Origin: Eublepharis macularius
Taxonomy: Eukaryota > Chordata > Lepidosauria > Squamata > Eublepharidae
DNA length: 64,000 bases
NCBI RefSeq assembly: GCF_028583425.1
Contig: NC_072790.1
Location: 153,878,397 to 153,942,396, forward strand
Reading direction: 5' to 3'
How positions within the stretch are numbered: the stretch's first letter is position 1; each line of letters opens with the position of its first letter. Below are positions 43,294 to 54,600 of the stretch, in pieces. The notes beneath the pieces were generated by a model. It saw only the letters and a program-made list of their open reading frames with translations, did not search any database and was not told the DNA's origin. A program made the position numbers and the translations under genes.

Positions 43294-43783
43294 CTCCACC
43301 CCAACTGATGTGACATGGCCTCTGAATGATCCCTTTTCTAGGAATAGTTCCTGTGGTTATGCCAAAGTAATGAAAGCAAATGCCCAAGTGACTCATGCTT
43401 CTAATTTTCCAAATTTGTATTGTCTGTCTTCCACATGGAGCTTGTGGCTTTTGCATTTCATAGAAGAGTGCAAGTTCCCCCTTGGAAATTACACAAATGC
43501 ACAAAAGGCAGATGTGCAAGTCAGTCATGTACCTGCTTTGCTAGCTTTGGTGTTATATGCAAAGCTTCTTCTCCTTCAGATAGCTTTCTGAGTACTGTGG
43601 AGGTCTCCTGGATAACACTGGAGACCAGCTGCTGAAATGATCTCCTGTAAGCTATCTATTGAGTACATTTTTATCTTATCATTCCTTCAAAGAGCTTAGA
43701 ATGGAATACATGGTTTTCTTTTCCCTATTATATCCTCCTAACCACCATGTGAAGTAGGTTAGGCTGGCTCACTTTCATGACTG
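43294..43783. other. Unassigned DNA
   Basis: No gene. A 147-codon open frame ends at 43591 but starts inside the MITE and has no domain. Confidence 0.45.
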
Positions 43784-43987
43784 AGAGCCAAACTACAAGT
43801 GACGTCTTACACAGGTTGGATACTAGTCGGCTTCCCTCAAGTTTTGATCGGAAATGTAGGTGCCCTGGTTTTACAGCTTGGCTCTCCATTACAGCTGCAA
43901 GACCAGGATGCCTACATTTCCCATCAAAACTTGAGGGAAGCCGACTAGTGTCCAACCTGTGTAAGACGTCACTTGTAGTTTGGCTCT
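43784..43987. mobile_element. Fold-back MITE, copy 2 (204-bp near-perfect hairpin)
   Basis: The left arm agagccaaactacaagtgac continues gtcttacacaggttggatac and gcttccctcaagttttgatc. The right arm is its reverse complement, ending gtcacttgtagtttggctct. Arms of about 93 bp flank a tiny centre (ctctccatta). The arms match almost perfectly, so this copy is younger than the one at 2213-2549. Confidence 0.92.
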
Positions 43988-45979
43988 GAGTAGAGATTTG
44001 AACCTTGGCGCCCCTGATTCTAGTTCCACTCTCTGTATCACAGTTGCTCTTGTTCTCTGATCAGATGCTACCTGCTAACATAGGCATGGTTGCATTTTTT
44101 TTTCTGGGACATATCCTGTGCCTTTAAGCAGCTGCTTAATATACAAGTGAATTTTTTCATCTTCATCTCCATGCTAAGAAAAGCTTAACAGTTACATTTC
44201 TACCTTAGGCAGGCACTTGGACTTGACTATTTTTATTTTTACAAGTGTTATACTTTGCGGTTTCTAATATCTGCTTTTATTATTCTCCATGTTGGTAAAG
44301 ACAAAGGACAATTAGCAAGCTTGGCTACTGTTGACTTCATGCAAAGCCATAGAAGATGTCCTCTTTCACCACACACACTTCAGTGTCTGGAAAAGCTGCC
44401 ATGTTTGGCTGATTAAGTCATTTAAGATATTATGTTGCTAGTACAGACCTTGACAAATTTTCCTTGGTTGTAAGAGCCAGATCCATGTTTAAGTCTTAAG
44501 AGTTTTGTATATTAATTACCATGTTTTCTAGTCCTAACTTCTTTACGGTTTCTTGCAATTTTGTTAAAGTTATGACAAAAATGTTGCACATGTATAAGGA
44601 TATCCTGGTTGTCATTGCTACAAAAAAGCTAATCATTAATCCTAGTCTAACTTCTCCCCCTAAATTTGATAATTCCATCGCTTTAAAAACTCAATTTAAT
44701 TGAATGTTGGAGCCAGTGTGGAAAGCATTTGGTTAAGAGATGAACCATTAAATGGTATAAAGTTAGTGGAAACAAGCAATGATAAGAATTGTTATGCCCT
44801 ATAACAAATCATATTCCGATGTGAAATGATAAATAACCTTTGTACTTCTGATTGATTGACAGTACAATAAAATACTGTAAAAAATACTAGGTCCCACAAT
44901 GAAATTTCTGGGTACCATGGTACCTGGCACCTGGAATTTATCAAGCCCTGGTTTAGTACGTATGTATTTTGAAAGATATCTTATTTGAAGTTTATAGAAT
45001 TTGCTTCCTATAAGCAAATTAATCACTATATGTATAGACAATGTGCTATACTAAGTGAAATTAATATTTAGTATGTAACAAATTAAGAGAATAAAAGGAC
45101 ATACCCATTGTTTCATGTTCAGAAATTCAACTATGTTCGTCAAGTGTAGGGAGACACAATGTTAGCTAGGAAGCATAGTTCAAAAAGACAAGTGTAGGGT
45201 GCTCCTCAGAGAGTTTGTTAATTTCATCTTTGTTGCCTTGAAGGTTCTGTCAGTTTCACCTTTCCAGTCTAAAACTGTGTGGGATCAAAACTAGAGGGCA
45301 GTGAGGAAAGGAAATAGGCTGGATCTGCCTTCCAGAGCCGAGTTTGGACCTGGAGCGGTGATAATGGGCTGAATTTTCACAGCCACTTCACACAGCATTT
45401 CACTGCCACTTCACACAACTCCAGTGTATAGCAAAGCCTTGGCCCTGCTTCCATATCTGTTTTTTTTTAAAACTACCCTTCCCAGCTAACATTGCATTTC
45501 CCGATGTGTTCTTCATGTTGTGCAGAGAGACTCTGAGTACACTGCAGTTTACTGTGAAATAAGCATACAATGGATTACAACACCCACCATTTTGACAATA
45601 ATTGTGTTAGGTATGAAAAATTCTTGGGATTATTTTGTTGTTTTCATTTTTCTATTTTCTGATTAGATTCTTCAGGCTATCTTTACATCAAAAAGATGGT
45701 TTAGAAGTTACTTAGCTATCTAACATTAAATCCTGCCCAAGTTATTGCTACTTCATTCAGTTGTGAACACATGATTTTTACGTTTTTGCAGAGCAGAATT
45801 CATAAAGGCAAAACCTGTGGAATTACAGCATGAAACCTGACATAGCTAGAGTTGTTAAATGGAATTATCTTAATTTTTGTTTGCCAAATTTCTCCCTAAA
45901 ATCCAGCAATCAGATTCAATTCCTCTTTTTAAGAATTTCAAATCAGTCAGAGGTTCTTAACTCACAACCCCTGTTATGT
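43988..45979. other. Unassigned AT-rich DNA
   Basis: No gene or clear repeat. Open frames are short and without domains. Confidence 0.45.
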
Positions 45980-46240
45980 AAATGATGAGATATTTTCCAC
46001 CCTCCTTCTCACTGTTTGCTGCCTTTCCCCCCAGCAGCTTATATTGGTCTCTTCTCTTCCATTTTTATCCTCACAAGAACCCTGTGAGGTTGGTTAGGAT
46101 GACAGTGTGTGATGGGTCCAAAGTCATCCAGGAAGCTTCCATGAGGTAGGAGTCAAGCCAGTCTGACATCCTAACCACTATCCCACACTGTATCCATTAC
46201 TATACTCACAACAACCCTGTGAGGTAGGTAAGGCTGAAAT
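45980..46240 (-). mobile_element. tRNA-headed SINE remnant
   Basis: The plus strand reads atcctcacaagaaccctgtg then aggttggttaggatgacagt, ending cctaaccactatcccacactg. In reverse this is a SINE whose head resembles a tRNA promoter region (gtgg..agtggttagg). A second partial piece (ctcacaacaaccctgtgagg) follows at about 46204. Confidence 0.7.
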
Positions 46241-48214
46241 AGCCAAAATTAGAAAAGGGCACACAGAGCACCATCATGTGGTATAAACAGAAACTACACT
46301 ATCACATGAAATCCACCCCCCAAAACTCAAATATAAATTAATGAGAAATCAAAGCAAATATCTCTTTTAAAAGAGAAAAAAGAAAATAAGAGTATCCAAC
46401 TACTATATCTAACCCCCCCCCCCAAATTTTGGGAAAATAAATCCCCCCCCCCGCTCCTCCCTGTAACAACCTTCTGGATAAAGCAAAGGTATAAAATGTT
46501 CAGTCTTTGCTAACCAGGTCCTGCATGTCATTGAAAGAAACACTGCATCCCTTCCATAACTTTTTCACAGTGTATGGGTGATTGTAAGTCATTACAGATT
46601 CAGTTCCAGTTACTTACCTCTCAAAACATTACAACCTCTTTGAAGGAAGAGCCTTATACATACATACAAAGAACAGAAAGTTAGCCACTTAAATCTATAT
46701 TTACGATTACGAGTCCTTCCAGATCATTAAAAACTGACCAGGACTGAGTTTCTATAAGATCCCCCCCTTTTTAATATTCTCCAATTAACTATTTCAAATT
46801 AAACATTTTTTTAAAATAGAAAAAAGGCCTCATTTACTTTAATTTTTTTTTTTTTTACTTACAGTTCCTTTGCCAAATTGTTCTAGGACAGGTGTTCAAT
46901 ATGCTGCAAAGAAGAGGATAATGGTGTTTTTGGTTCCCCTTCCTGTTGATTTTCCACACACTGGGGAAAGAATTACTCTGTTCATCATTGCCTTTCTTCC
47001 CGGAAGTGCTGGATCATCTGCTACAGGTGAAGGCGGCAAGTGCTTAGGCCAGTTCCTGAATAGGATGAGGAAACATTTATGTCATTTAGCATAGCTGTGG
47101 TGAGAAGATGGGAAGTTTTACTTGTTTCCACCTTTGTGTCTTGAAGGTGGTATATTTCTGAAAGTCCAAGAAAAATGTAAGTTTTATGTCTGTGTTTATT
47201 TTTATTTTTTTAAAGTAACTTTTGTAAATTTGTTCTAATACTGTTAGGAAGGGAGAGATTAAAGGGACAGTGGTTGCTATATCTACCATACATATATTTC
47301 ACTTTCAGACTTTTCCATTGTGATGTGCTCTATTCCGCTTATATCTTGACCATCCTTTGAATAAGTAAGTCTTGCTGGGACTTATGCCCACATAAGTGTA
47401 TTTTAAGACAGTGATTTTAATAAGCAGGGTTTATATTAGACTACATATAATATAATTTGGAATCCTCTGGGAATCCTGGAATCCTCTGGGATGATGTGAA
47501 AATGGCAGACTGTCTAAAATATGCAGTAGTCGTCATCTTTTGTAAACTTGTTTTTTAAAACATCAATGGTTTTGTTTCCATGTGATATCTTGTTTTATAC
47601 CCTTAGGAAAAATTCTTACCAGTATTGTGTAAGATTTCAGTTTACAAGTTTCTTCTCATTTCCTAGACTGAATCTGAACACCACTTGTCAAGCAAAATCT
47701 TTTCTGCAGTGGAAAAGACTGACTTTGGAAAACTGAATTGTGTTGTGTTTTGGTTAAGATTTTTGGAGGTCAAAACATACACAGTACAATCACCATAGTT
47801 ATATAACCATACCTGAAATGATGGCCTAGCTTCCTTATAACATGAGCTGCAATAGGTTGTGTTGATGTACAGTTACAGTTGTGCCAAGGTCCATTCTGAA
47901 TTTTTTCATACGCTGCTTAATTACTAAAGTGAAAGAAAGTGCAGCTCAGATCTGCCTTAAAACACTGCTCTTGGGTTCCTTTCCATTATTTTCAGATGCT
48001 TGTGTGCTCTGCAATTTCTTGGTGGTGAACAAAATGTATTCTCCATATCTTCAAGGATACTTTCATCTGTTCTGTGTCTGTGTTTTCTCTCTGTGTTCTG
48101 AGACGTGGCAATGAAAACAGATACTAGGGAGGTTCTGTGGATTCTGTCATACATACTAGTGCTAGTGCATCAAGTCTTAGGACCAGACTGTTTGAAATGC
48201 AGTGGGAATCCCGT
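46241..48214. other. Unassigned DNA
   Basis: No gene. Contains several C homopolymers near 46420-46450 and a T run near 46840. A 74-codon frame at 46870-47094 has no domain. Near 47360-47400 an old repeat piece (gggacttatgcccacataag) may be present. Confidence 0.45.
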
Positions 48215-48425
48215 GTTCTGCAATATTTAGAATGTCAGATTAGAATTGGGGTGACTTGAATTCAAATCTCCATCCAGCAGTGAAACTCGCTGGATGTTTC
48301 TGGGCCACCTTCTTTTACTCTAACATGCCATACATATATGAGTGAGGATGAAATGAAAAAATGATGTAAGCCATCCTGAGCTCCTTGGAAAAAGAGTAGA
48401 AGAAAAGTGTGATAGATTAAGAGAA
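48215..48425 (+). mobile_element. tRNA-headed SINE, decayed
   Basis: Order of features: gacttgaattcaaatctcca (B-box-like), then gatgtttctgggccacc, then gagtgaggatgaaatgaaa and the tail gtaagccatcctgagctcct. This matches the plus orientation of the family at 45980 and 55200. Confidence 0.6.
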
Positions 48426-48729
48426 GCTAAACATTAAGGCCAGGAATAAAGTGTGTTGAGAAAACAGTTAAAACAAAGAGAAGTTTCCTTACATTTTCCA
48501 AGTGTCTCTTGGGTTCCATCTGTACATGTCAGATTGTTATGCCCCTTTTTAAAAAGTATCCACCTTCCCATTTTTTGAAAGATTCTTGATACGCTCAAAT
48601 CAACACACATGGAAGCTGCACATCATCTTCTTTCCCACTCTGTCACCCTTCCTGGTGAATTTTAGATTTGAACCTAAGGGTAGGGATTTTTTTCCTTATA
48701 AATAATGTAAAAAACTTGGAACCAGTTTA

Positions 48730-48975
48730 ATGGGTCCAGTGACGTGCAGTGGCTAGATTGTCAAACTGAGTGGCTTCAAATTCCTGTTTGGCCCTGAAGC
48801 TCCTTAACTGACCTTGAGCCAGTGCGGTGTTGTGACAAGAAAGGTGGACTGGGATCTGGGTGACTTAGGTTTAAGGATTGTTGGGTGGGGAAAATGAAGG
48901 AGAGGATAATGATATAAGTCACTTTAGGTCCCCATTGGGGAGGAAGGTCGAGTATAAATTAAGTAAAAAAATTTT
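48730..48975 (+). mobile_element. tRNA-headed SINE pieces, two partial copies
   Basis: A first piece has gtgcagtggctagattgtca and ttcaaattcctgtttggcc. A second begins gccagtgcggtgttgtgac and ends ggtccccattggggaggaag. They are probably two degenerate SINEs or one rearranged copy. Confidence 0.55.
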
Positions 48976-50155
48976 TTTTAATCTAACCTACCTCACCAGA
49001 CAGTTGTAAAAGAGAAAAGCATCAAGCACTAAACTAACTTAACGGGATATAACAATTTAAAAGGCTTAATTATTAAAATATAATAATTTGCATTTACATT
49101 ACAAATTTACATACAATAGTGTATCCAGGCCGTATATAATTTTTAAGCTTGTTTACTTAGCAGTATCCCCACTGAGTTCAATAGAAATGATTTGTAAGTA
49201 AAAGCACATAGGACTGTAGTGTACTCACTGAACTTAGTGGGACATACTTTCTAGTGACCTGCATGCATTAGGGCTGTTGTCTCTTTAAAATCCCTTTTCC
49301 TGTAGGTTTGAGAGCTTTTAATATTCAAGTTTCTGGTGAAGGCTACCGAAAGAGTCAGAATGAAGAAACAGATGGACTTGGATTATAATTTGTGATGACA
49401 GGTCCCATACCTTTCTTTTGCTTTACAAAAATTAATGTAAAATATTAGAATCCCATTTTCATAAAGCAATGTGGTTATTTTTCACAAAGGATTATTATGC
49501 AGAAACCCCTATTATAAGTATAAACAAATGTACTTAACCAAATGTATGGTATGCTAAAAGTGGCATATATATTATATACGGATATTTAGAAGTAGCACAG
49601 CTTGCTTTAGATTTGCATTTTCCTAATGATGGTTTCTTTCTTTTCCCTTCCCCTTTTGTTTATGGTACCCAATGTTCTTTATTTAAAAAGGAAACAATGA
49701 GTGTGTGCTGAATTTTGATGAACTTAATCCCTTTGAGGATTACCCTTATTTGTACCTCCTCAGAATACAAATGACTTGTTTCATGTAGATCAGTATGCTG
49801 AATTGTCTGTAACATCATTAACCTTTAACCCTTTCTGCTAGGAATCTGTGAGTGTGAGAGCAAGAGAGAGTGTGTTGCTGTTGTTGTGGTGGTGGTGGTG
49901 GTGTGTGTGTATATATTACAGCATCACTTCCCTGTAGAACTTCATGCGTGAACTTAAATATGTAGCATAGAGCATGTAGAATTTGCACAACTGTGATAAC
50001 ATTATGCTTTAGCAAAATGTGAATTATTAAAGCAGCCTAATCATTGTGATCCAAAGCTTAAGAGCTGCTATTTTCTCCTGTGAATAATCAGGATGCAATT
50101 ACTGGAAGTTCAAGTTTAACTTTTTTCTTCTTCTCCCTACTCCCCTTCACTCCAG
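48976..50155. other. Unassigned DNA upstream of FMN2, with a (GT/GGT) stretch
   Basis: No coding exon was recognised. 49876-49912 is a (GTT/GGT/GT)n microsatellite. An old reptile repeat (ccccactgagttcaatagaa) occurs near 49170. The last ~35 bp are pyrimidine-rich and end in AG at 50154-50155. The FMN2 promoter was not identified. Confidence 0.5.
50154..50155 (+). promoter_or_regulatory. FMN2: Candidate splice acceptor before the FMN2 first coding exon
   Basis: AG follows a long pyrimidine run (ttcttcttctccctactcc, then ccttcactccag). If used, the exon begins at 50156 and a non-coding 5' exon lies upstream. Alternatively this is ordinary promoter-proximal sequence of a first exon. Confidence 0.5.
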
Positions 50156-50162
50156 AACCTGA

Positions 50163-50597
50163 ACTTTTGAGATCCTGAAATGTAAGACATGTGATGACAG
50201 ACTGATTTTCCCGGAGCTTACAATGCAAGAATTTCAGTCAGTGCATACAAAAGTCTCTGTAGTCAAGGAATTATTATTCACATCTATCAGAGATAGCCGG
50301 GAGTGTAGCAGGCTGAGTCTGAAAAGGCAACGGTGCCATGAGCTACCATTGGAAGGAGCTGTCTGCAGTTCTTGGTGCTCTACTGAGCATGTCCCAGAGG
50401 AGTCCTATGCTAGCAGCACATTATGCAAAAAGGCAGTTCAAGCAGCTGGGAGAGAGGCAGAGCAAGCCTTTGCTCCACTTGCATCACCGCCGCTTGAAAA
50501 CAAGCCTGGATTACTCGAGAGGCTTCCATTGCCAGGCCAGCTGAATGAAGCCGAGCGGCATGGCTTGATTTCTGACGTAGCAGGATTGCTAAACAAT
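50163..50597 (+). other. In-frame upstream extension of FMN2 (145 codons without stop)
   Basis: The FMN2 frame stays open from the stop at 50160-50162 to the accepted start at 50598. It contains an upstream in-frame ATG at 50223 (A at -3, C at +4) that would add 125 residues. Tiny upstream ORFs occur out of frame (ATG 50180 then TAA at once; ATG 50189 then TGA). The extension has no recognised domain. It could be 5' UTR that is open by chance, or a real alternative N-terminus. Confidence 0.5.
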
Positions 50598-52143
50598 ATG
50601 GGGAACCAGGATGGAAAGCAGAAGAGGAATGCAGGTGATGTGCATGAAGGAAGTGAGGATGCTTCTGGGCCCAGGGATGCGGAGGGCACAAAGAAGGGAG
50701 CAGGAAGCAAAAAGGGACTGGGGAGGCATGGAAAAGGGAGTGAATCTGGCAAAAAGAAGGGGAAGTCAGAGACCAGAGCGTCTGTATTTTCTAATCTGAG
50801 GATCAGAAAAAATCTGTCCAAGGCTAAAGATGGAAACAGCAGCTCGAGAGAGGATGTTTTAGAAAGCCAGGCCTCGCAAACAGGAGAGCTGGACAGCGCT
50901 CATTCGATTCTCACCAAAACTCCGGATATAAGCATTTCTGCAGATGAAGGGGGGCTGTCAGACACAGATGTGGAACATTTTGAGATTACAAATGAAACGC
51001 GTCCAGCTGCTTCTGAGCCCCAGGATGGACAAAGGACCAGCTCCGGCTCGGATACGGATATATACAGTTTCCATTCAGCCACTGAACAAGAGGATTTGCT
51101 TTCTGATATCCAGCAGGCTATTAGACTGCAACTGCAGCAGCAGCAGCAGGGGGCAATTAACATTGGAACTGAGCGGCATGGCACCAAAACAATGGACCTA
51201 CACATGGCTAATTCTCAAGCAACCCCCTTAGATTTTGAAAGGTTTCTTTCACTAAGCAGCGACAAAGACAGCAGTCCAGATACTGAGCAAGCTGTCTCAG
51301 CAAAATCGGAAATTACAGGATATATCCCCACTTGTGATACGGAACGGGAAGTGAAAGAAGAGGCAAATGACATGGGCTATCCCTGCAGTAGTGTATTTGA
51401 GATGGAGGAACACAGGCAATTGCCAGAGAAGCGGGAGCAATCTGATGGTGAAGTAAAAGATTTTGTCCTATTAAATGCTGCAGTGACTGAAAATGGGACA
51501 CTCTTAGGCAGTTCTGTATTTAATTTTCCATCCCCAGTAGAAAAGTCAGAGACTGAAGTAATAGCTGTTGAATCTGCATGTTCAGAAACAGAGGATAATA
51601 TTGCAGATGTGGGGCACGATCAGGTTGATGGAGCCAAAGAAAGGAAATCTAGTGTGTCAATAAGCAGAGAGGAACTGGAGAATGGATTTTCTACTGAGAT
51701 GAAAAATGGTACTTTTTCTTCTAAGGACATCCCAAGCAGTCCTGTGCATAGTTCCAAATGTTTTAAGCCTTATCCTCTGATAAACCCATGCTATATCAAA
51801 ACCACCACAAGGCAGTTGAGTTCTCCAAACCACTCACCTTCTCTATCCCCATCCCAGAGCCCACTTTTTAAAAGGAGGCGTGAGTCTTCTCACCGAAAAG
51901 AGAATGAATCAACCAAGAAGCAGAGGTCAGCCAGTTTGGCTGGTACGTTCAGCCGCTCAGCAGACTGGACAGAGGAAATTTCAGATCATAAAGGTGAAAT
52001 AGCCCAGAAGTCAGGCTCAGCAGACTTCTTGGAGTACAGGCAGAGTAGAGATGGCTTTCAAGGAGAGAGAATGCCTTTGAATCACTCAAGAAAGATCTCA
52101 GGGATGATACCTTCTAGTGACGCTTTCCCCAATGTGTTCAGAG
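50598..52143 (+). CDS. FMN2: Formin-2, first coding exon (N-terminal regulatory region)
   Basis: Formin-2 nucleates and elongates actin filaments with Spire and acts in oocyte spindle positioning and in neurons. This exon gives 515 codons plus one base (phase-1 donor at 52144). I chose ATG 50598 because MGNQDGKQKRNAGD matches the known vertebrate N-terminus and its context is strong (A at -3, G at +4). Landmarks are a Lys/Gly/Ser-rich segment, RASVFSNLRIRKNLSK at residues ~60-75, TGELDSAHSILTKTPD, then TSSGSDTDIYSFHSATEQED and LLSDIQQAIRLQ with a short Gln run (~140-180). CFKPYPLINPCYIKTTTRQL and a Pro/Ser-rich SPNHSPSLSPSQSP follow, then SRSADWTEE. FH1, FH2 and the Spire-binding tail are in later exons. 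No stops or frameshifts. Confidence 0.95.
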
Positions 52144-52149
52144 GTGAGT
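52144..52149 (+). promoter_or_regulatory. FMN2: FMN2 exon splice donor
   Basis: The exon ends ttcagag and the intron starts gtgagt, a strong match to the consensus. The frame would hit TGA at 52149-52151 if not spliced. In mammalian FMN2 the protein also continues beyond the NVF.G position here. Confidence 0.9.
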
Positions 52150-53455
52150 GATGTCAACAAACAGTTGCTGGGAGCTCAAGTATAGAAAACAGGTGTCTGT
52201 GGTAGTGGAGGTAATACATCCTCTCTGTCTTAGTTAATATCCAATTACATTCTCATTGATACTCTCAAACTCTCCAAATATTTGAATACTTATGCATGTG
52301 GGTTGTTGTGTGACTTCATTGGAAATGAATGCTTAGATAAGTTTGCAATATTTGTTTAGAATCTCATTAACTGGGGTGTATTGAAAGTTCTTAGCATGCT
52401 TCTGATTTGGAATGTGTAAAATATTCTGTTTTCAGTTAGTTGTATGTATAAAACCCAGCAAAATATATATGTGGAAGTTTTATGTACCCAGTGTGTCATA
52501 GAATAATTGTGTATACCACTTGATGTTAGAGCATTTTTTATTATCAATGGGGGAATTGTATGCAATATGCTAAGTGGCCCATAATAATTTTCATATTATA
52601 AACACTATCTCCTTCTGAAGCATAGTGAGTTGTCCACAGTGCATGTGTGAATCTGTTACTGTGAAACTGAAGCCCAGTGTTTTGTCTGTGAGAACATGGT
52701 GACTCTCAGTTGATCATTTTATATATAGTTTTTCCATTTATTTATAGCCTCCTTTCCATTGTGAAGTGTTTGTCAATTTATATTCTGTTTAATTTCCTTA
52801 CCAAAATGCAACTATGTGTGGTACAGGATCAGTTATTGATGACTGGAGTGGGAGTCGAAGAATCCAGATTTCTTAGTGTAGCAATATCTGGTAGGCTAGA
52901 AATAGTCACTTTCTGGCCTACTAGAAGCCTTCTGCTATCCTGTGCTGCTCACTGCTGCTACTGTGAAACAACTTGCTTGTGGGTTGGTTGGGCTGATCAT
53001 TGGACTAGGGGGGAGAGTGTGGGGGCAGCTTTTCCATAAGACCATATATTCCTCACTGCTTCAGTGGGCCACAATGCATTGGTTGAGATATTCAGGACTG
53101 TAACCCTGTCTAATTCTCACTTTTTACCCCTCTAGTATTATTTAGTTGGCAGAGACTTTTGCTGCAGTAAAAACAAGTGGTTTGAATAATGTGTTTGCTT
53201 TTCTGAGTGGTCATGAATATGATGGAGATAGATGTAGTTACTGAAGAAAACAACTTGACAAGCTGTGCACAAAACAAAGCTTTAAGCAATTTCCTAAATT
53301 CAATTCTTTTGTTAAGTTGAAACATTAACTTCAAAAAATGTTGTTAATGCCCAAAAGAAAATGGAGCCTGAGAAAACAATTTGGTTGCCTCAAGTTCACT
53401 TTGACCAAAGTTACTAATTTAGGCTGCAATTTGGGTTTTGTTGAAGGAGTCTCAT
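52150..53455. other. FMN2 intron 1, unassigned part
   Basis: No exon or repeat recognised. Confidence 0.5.
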
Positions 53456-54385
53456 GGACTTTAAAGGTATGGTGTAATGCATGGAATGTTGTACTAGGAA
53501 GACCTATGTTCAAATTCCTTCTCAGTCATAAATCCATCTGGATGGCCTTGGGCAGGTCATGATTAAACATCGGCATGAATAGCAATACGAACTAAAAAAA
53601 CCCACAAACAGCCCAATCTGCTGTTCGCGAACAAGCTGTTCGTGAGGCCCCATTCTAACGAACAGGTGGTCATTGCAATCCTCATTCGTTGATGTTCATC
53701 AAGCCAGACAGTCTGGCACCTGCAATCAATTCCCTTGGCAACTTAGGCAGGCATTGTCTGAACTCTGTCTGAACTCCTGCTGTTGCCCTGGAAACCCCAA
53801 TCTAAGCCCAATTTAGCTTGATAGGCAGGTCTTCCTTCCAAGTGTGGACTGGAGCTCCAAATTTGTTACAAAAGGAAAAGACCAGGGGGAAGGGGGGCTC
53901 CCAGTTCTGGCTTTCAGGGAGAGACAGCTGCTGTTAGAGAGACAGAGTGAGTGCATTGGAGCTTGAGTTTTCTTTGTGTGGTGGGATAGGGATCTACCTC
54001 TTCAGGTTCGAGGGCCACTGCCAGGCTCTGGGGCTAAGCTATTATTTATTATTGGTACCTTCCCTGCTGCCTGCTCAGGTAGGGTTTCTGGGAGTGGTGT
54101 GGTAGGGATCTACCCCTTCAAGTTCCAGGGCTGCTGCCAGGCTCTGGGGCCAAGCTATTATTTACTATTGGTACATTTCCTGATGCCTGCTCAGGTAGGG
54201 TTTCTGGAAGTGGTGCAGTAGGGAGGAGAGCCTGCTGGCCCCCACGAACAATGAACATGTTTGTGACAGGATCATGTTTGTCAGTGTTCATTGTTCATGG
54301 ATGGCAACGAACAATGAACACCATGTTCATTTTTTCTGTTCGTGCCAATGTCTAGTCATGACTCCTAAGTCCAACATTCCATTTC
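53456..54385 (+). mobile_element. tRNA-headed SINE, interrupted by a hAT MITE
   Basis: The head aaaggtatggtgtaatgcat, with gacctatgttcaaattcctt, is followed by gatggccttgggcaggtcatg. The SINE is then cut by the hAT element at 53564-54354 and resumes gtcatgactcctaagtcc. Confidence 0.65.
53564..54354 (-). mobile_element. hAT MITE (tagagatgggc family), 791 bp
   Basis: It starts taaacatcggcatgaatag and ends ttcgtgccaatgtcta. The flanking sites gtcatgat (53556-53563) and gtcatgac (54355-54362) match 7/8. It is inverted relative to the copy at 42565. Two internal direct-repeat-like blocks (cttcaggttcgagggccac and cttcaagttccagggctgc) recur near 54000 and 54115. It inserted into a SINE in FMN2 intron 1. 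Confidence 0.93.
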
Positions 54386-54399
54386 TGTTTGTCTTCATT

Positions 54400-54600
54400 T
54401 TAGCACATTTTTATTAAGCCCTTCCTTCCAAAACAAAGGGTTCTGTTCTCCTTTTAAGCTTCCAAACAATGCTATGAGATAGGTTAGGCTGAAAGAGAAT
54501 GATTGGCCTCAGGTCACCCAGTCAGTTTCATGGCAAACAGAAATATGATTCCTGTAGTCTGACCATTACACCACACTGCCTTCCTGGTTATTGTGAGATA
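54400..54600 (-). mobile_element. tRNA-headed SINE remnant
   Basis: Plus strand: gctatgagataggttaggct, ggcctcaggtcacccagtca and gtctgaccattacaccacac. Read in reverse this has the gtgtaatggtcagac-type tRNA-like head. Confidence 0.65.

Noticed and set aside
46870..47094. Possible upstream FMN2 coding exon (74-codon frame)
   Set aside because: No similarity to FMN2 or other proteins, no convincing splice sites, and the known FMN2 N-terminus is at 50598.
50410..50821. Antisense open frames over the FMN2 exon
   Set aside because: Mirror frames of a real coding exon; the sense frame matches FMN2 and fully explains the openness.
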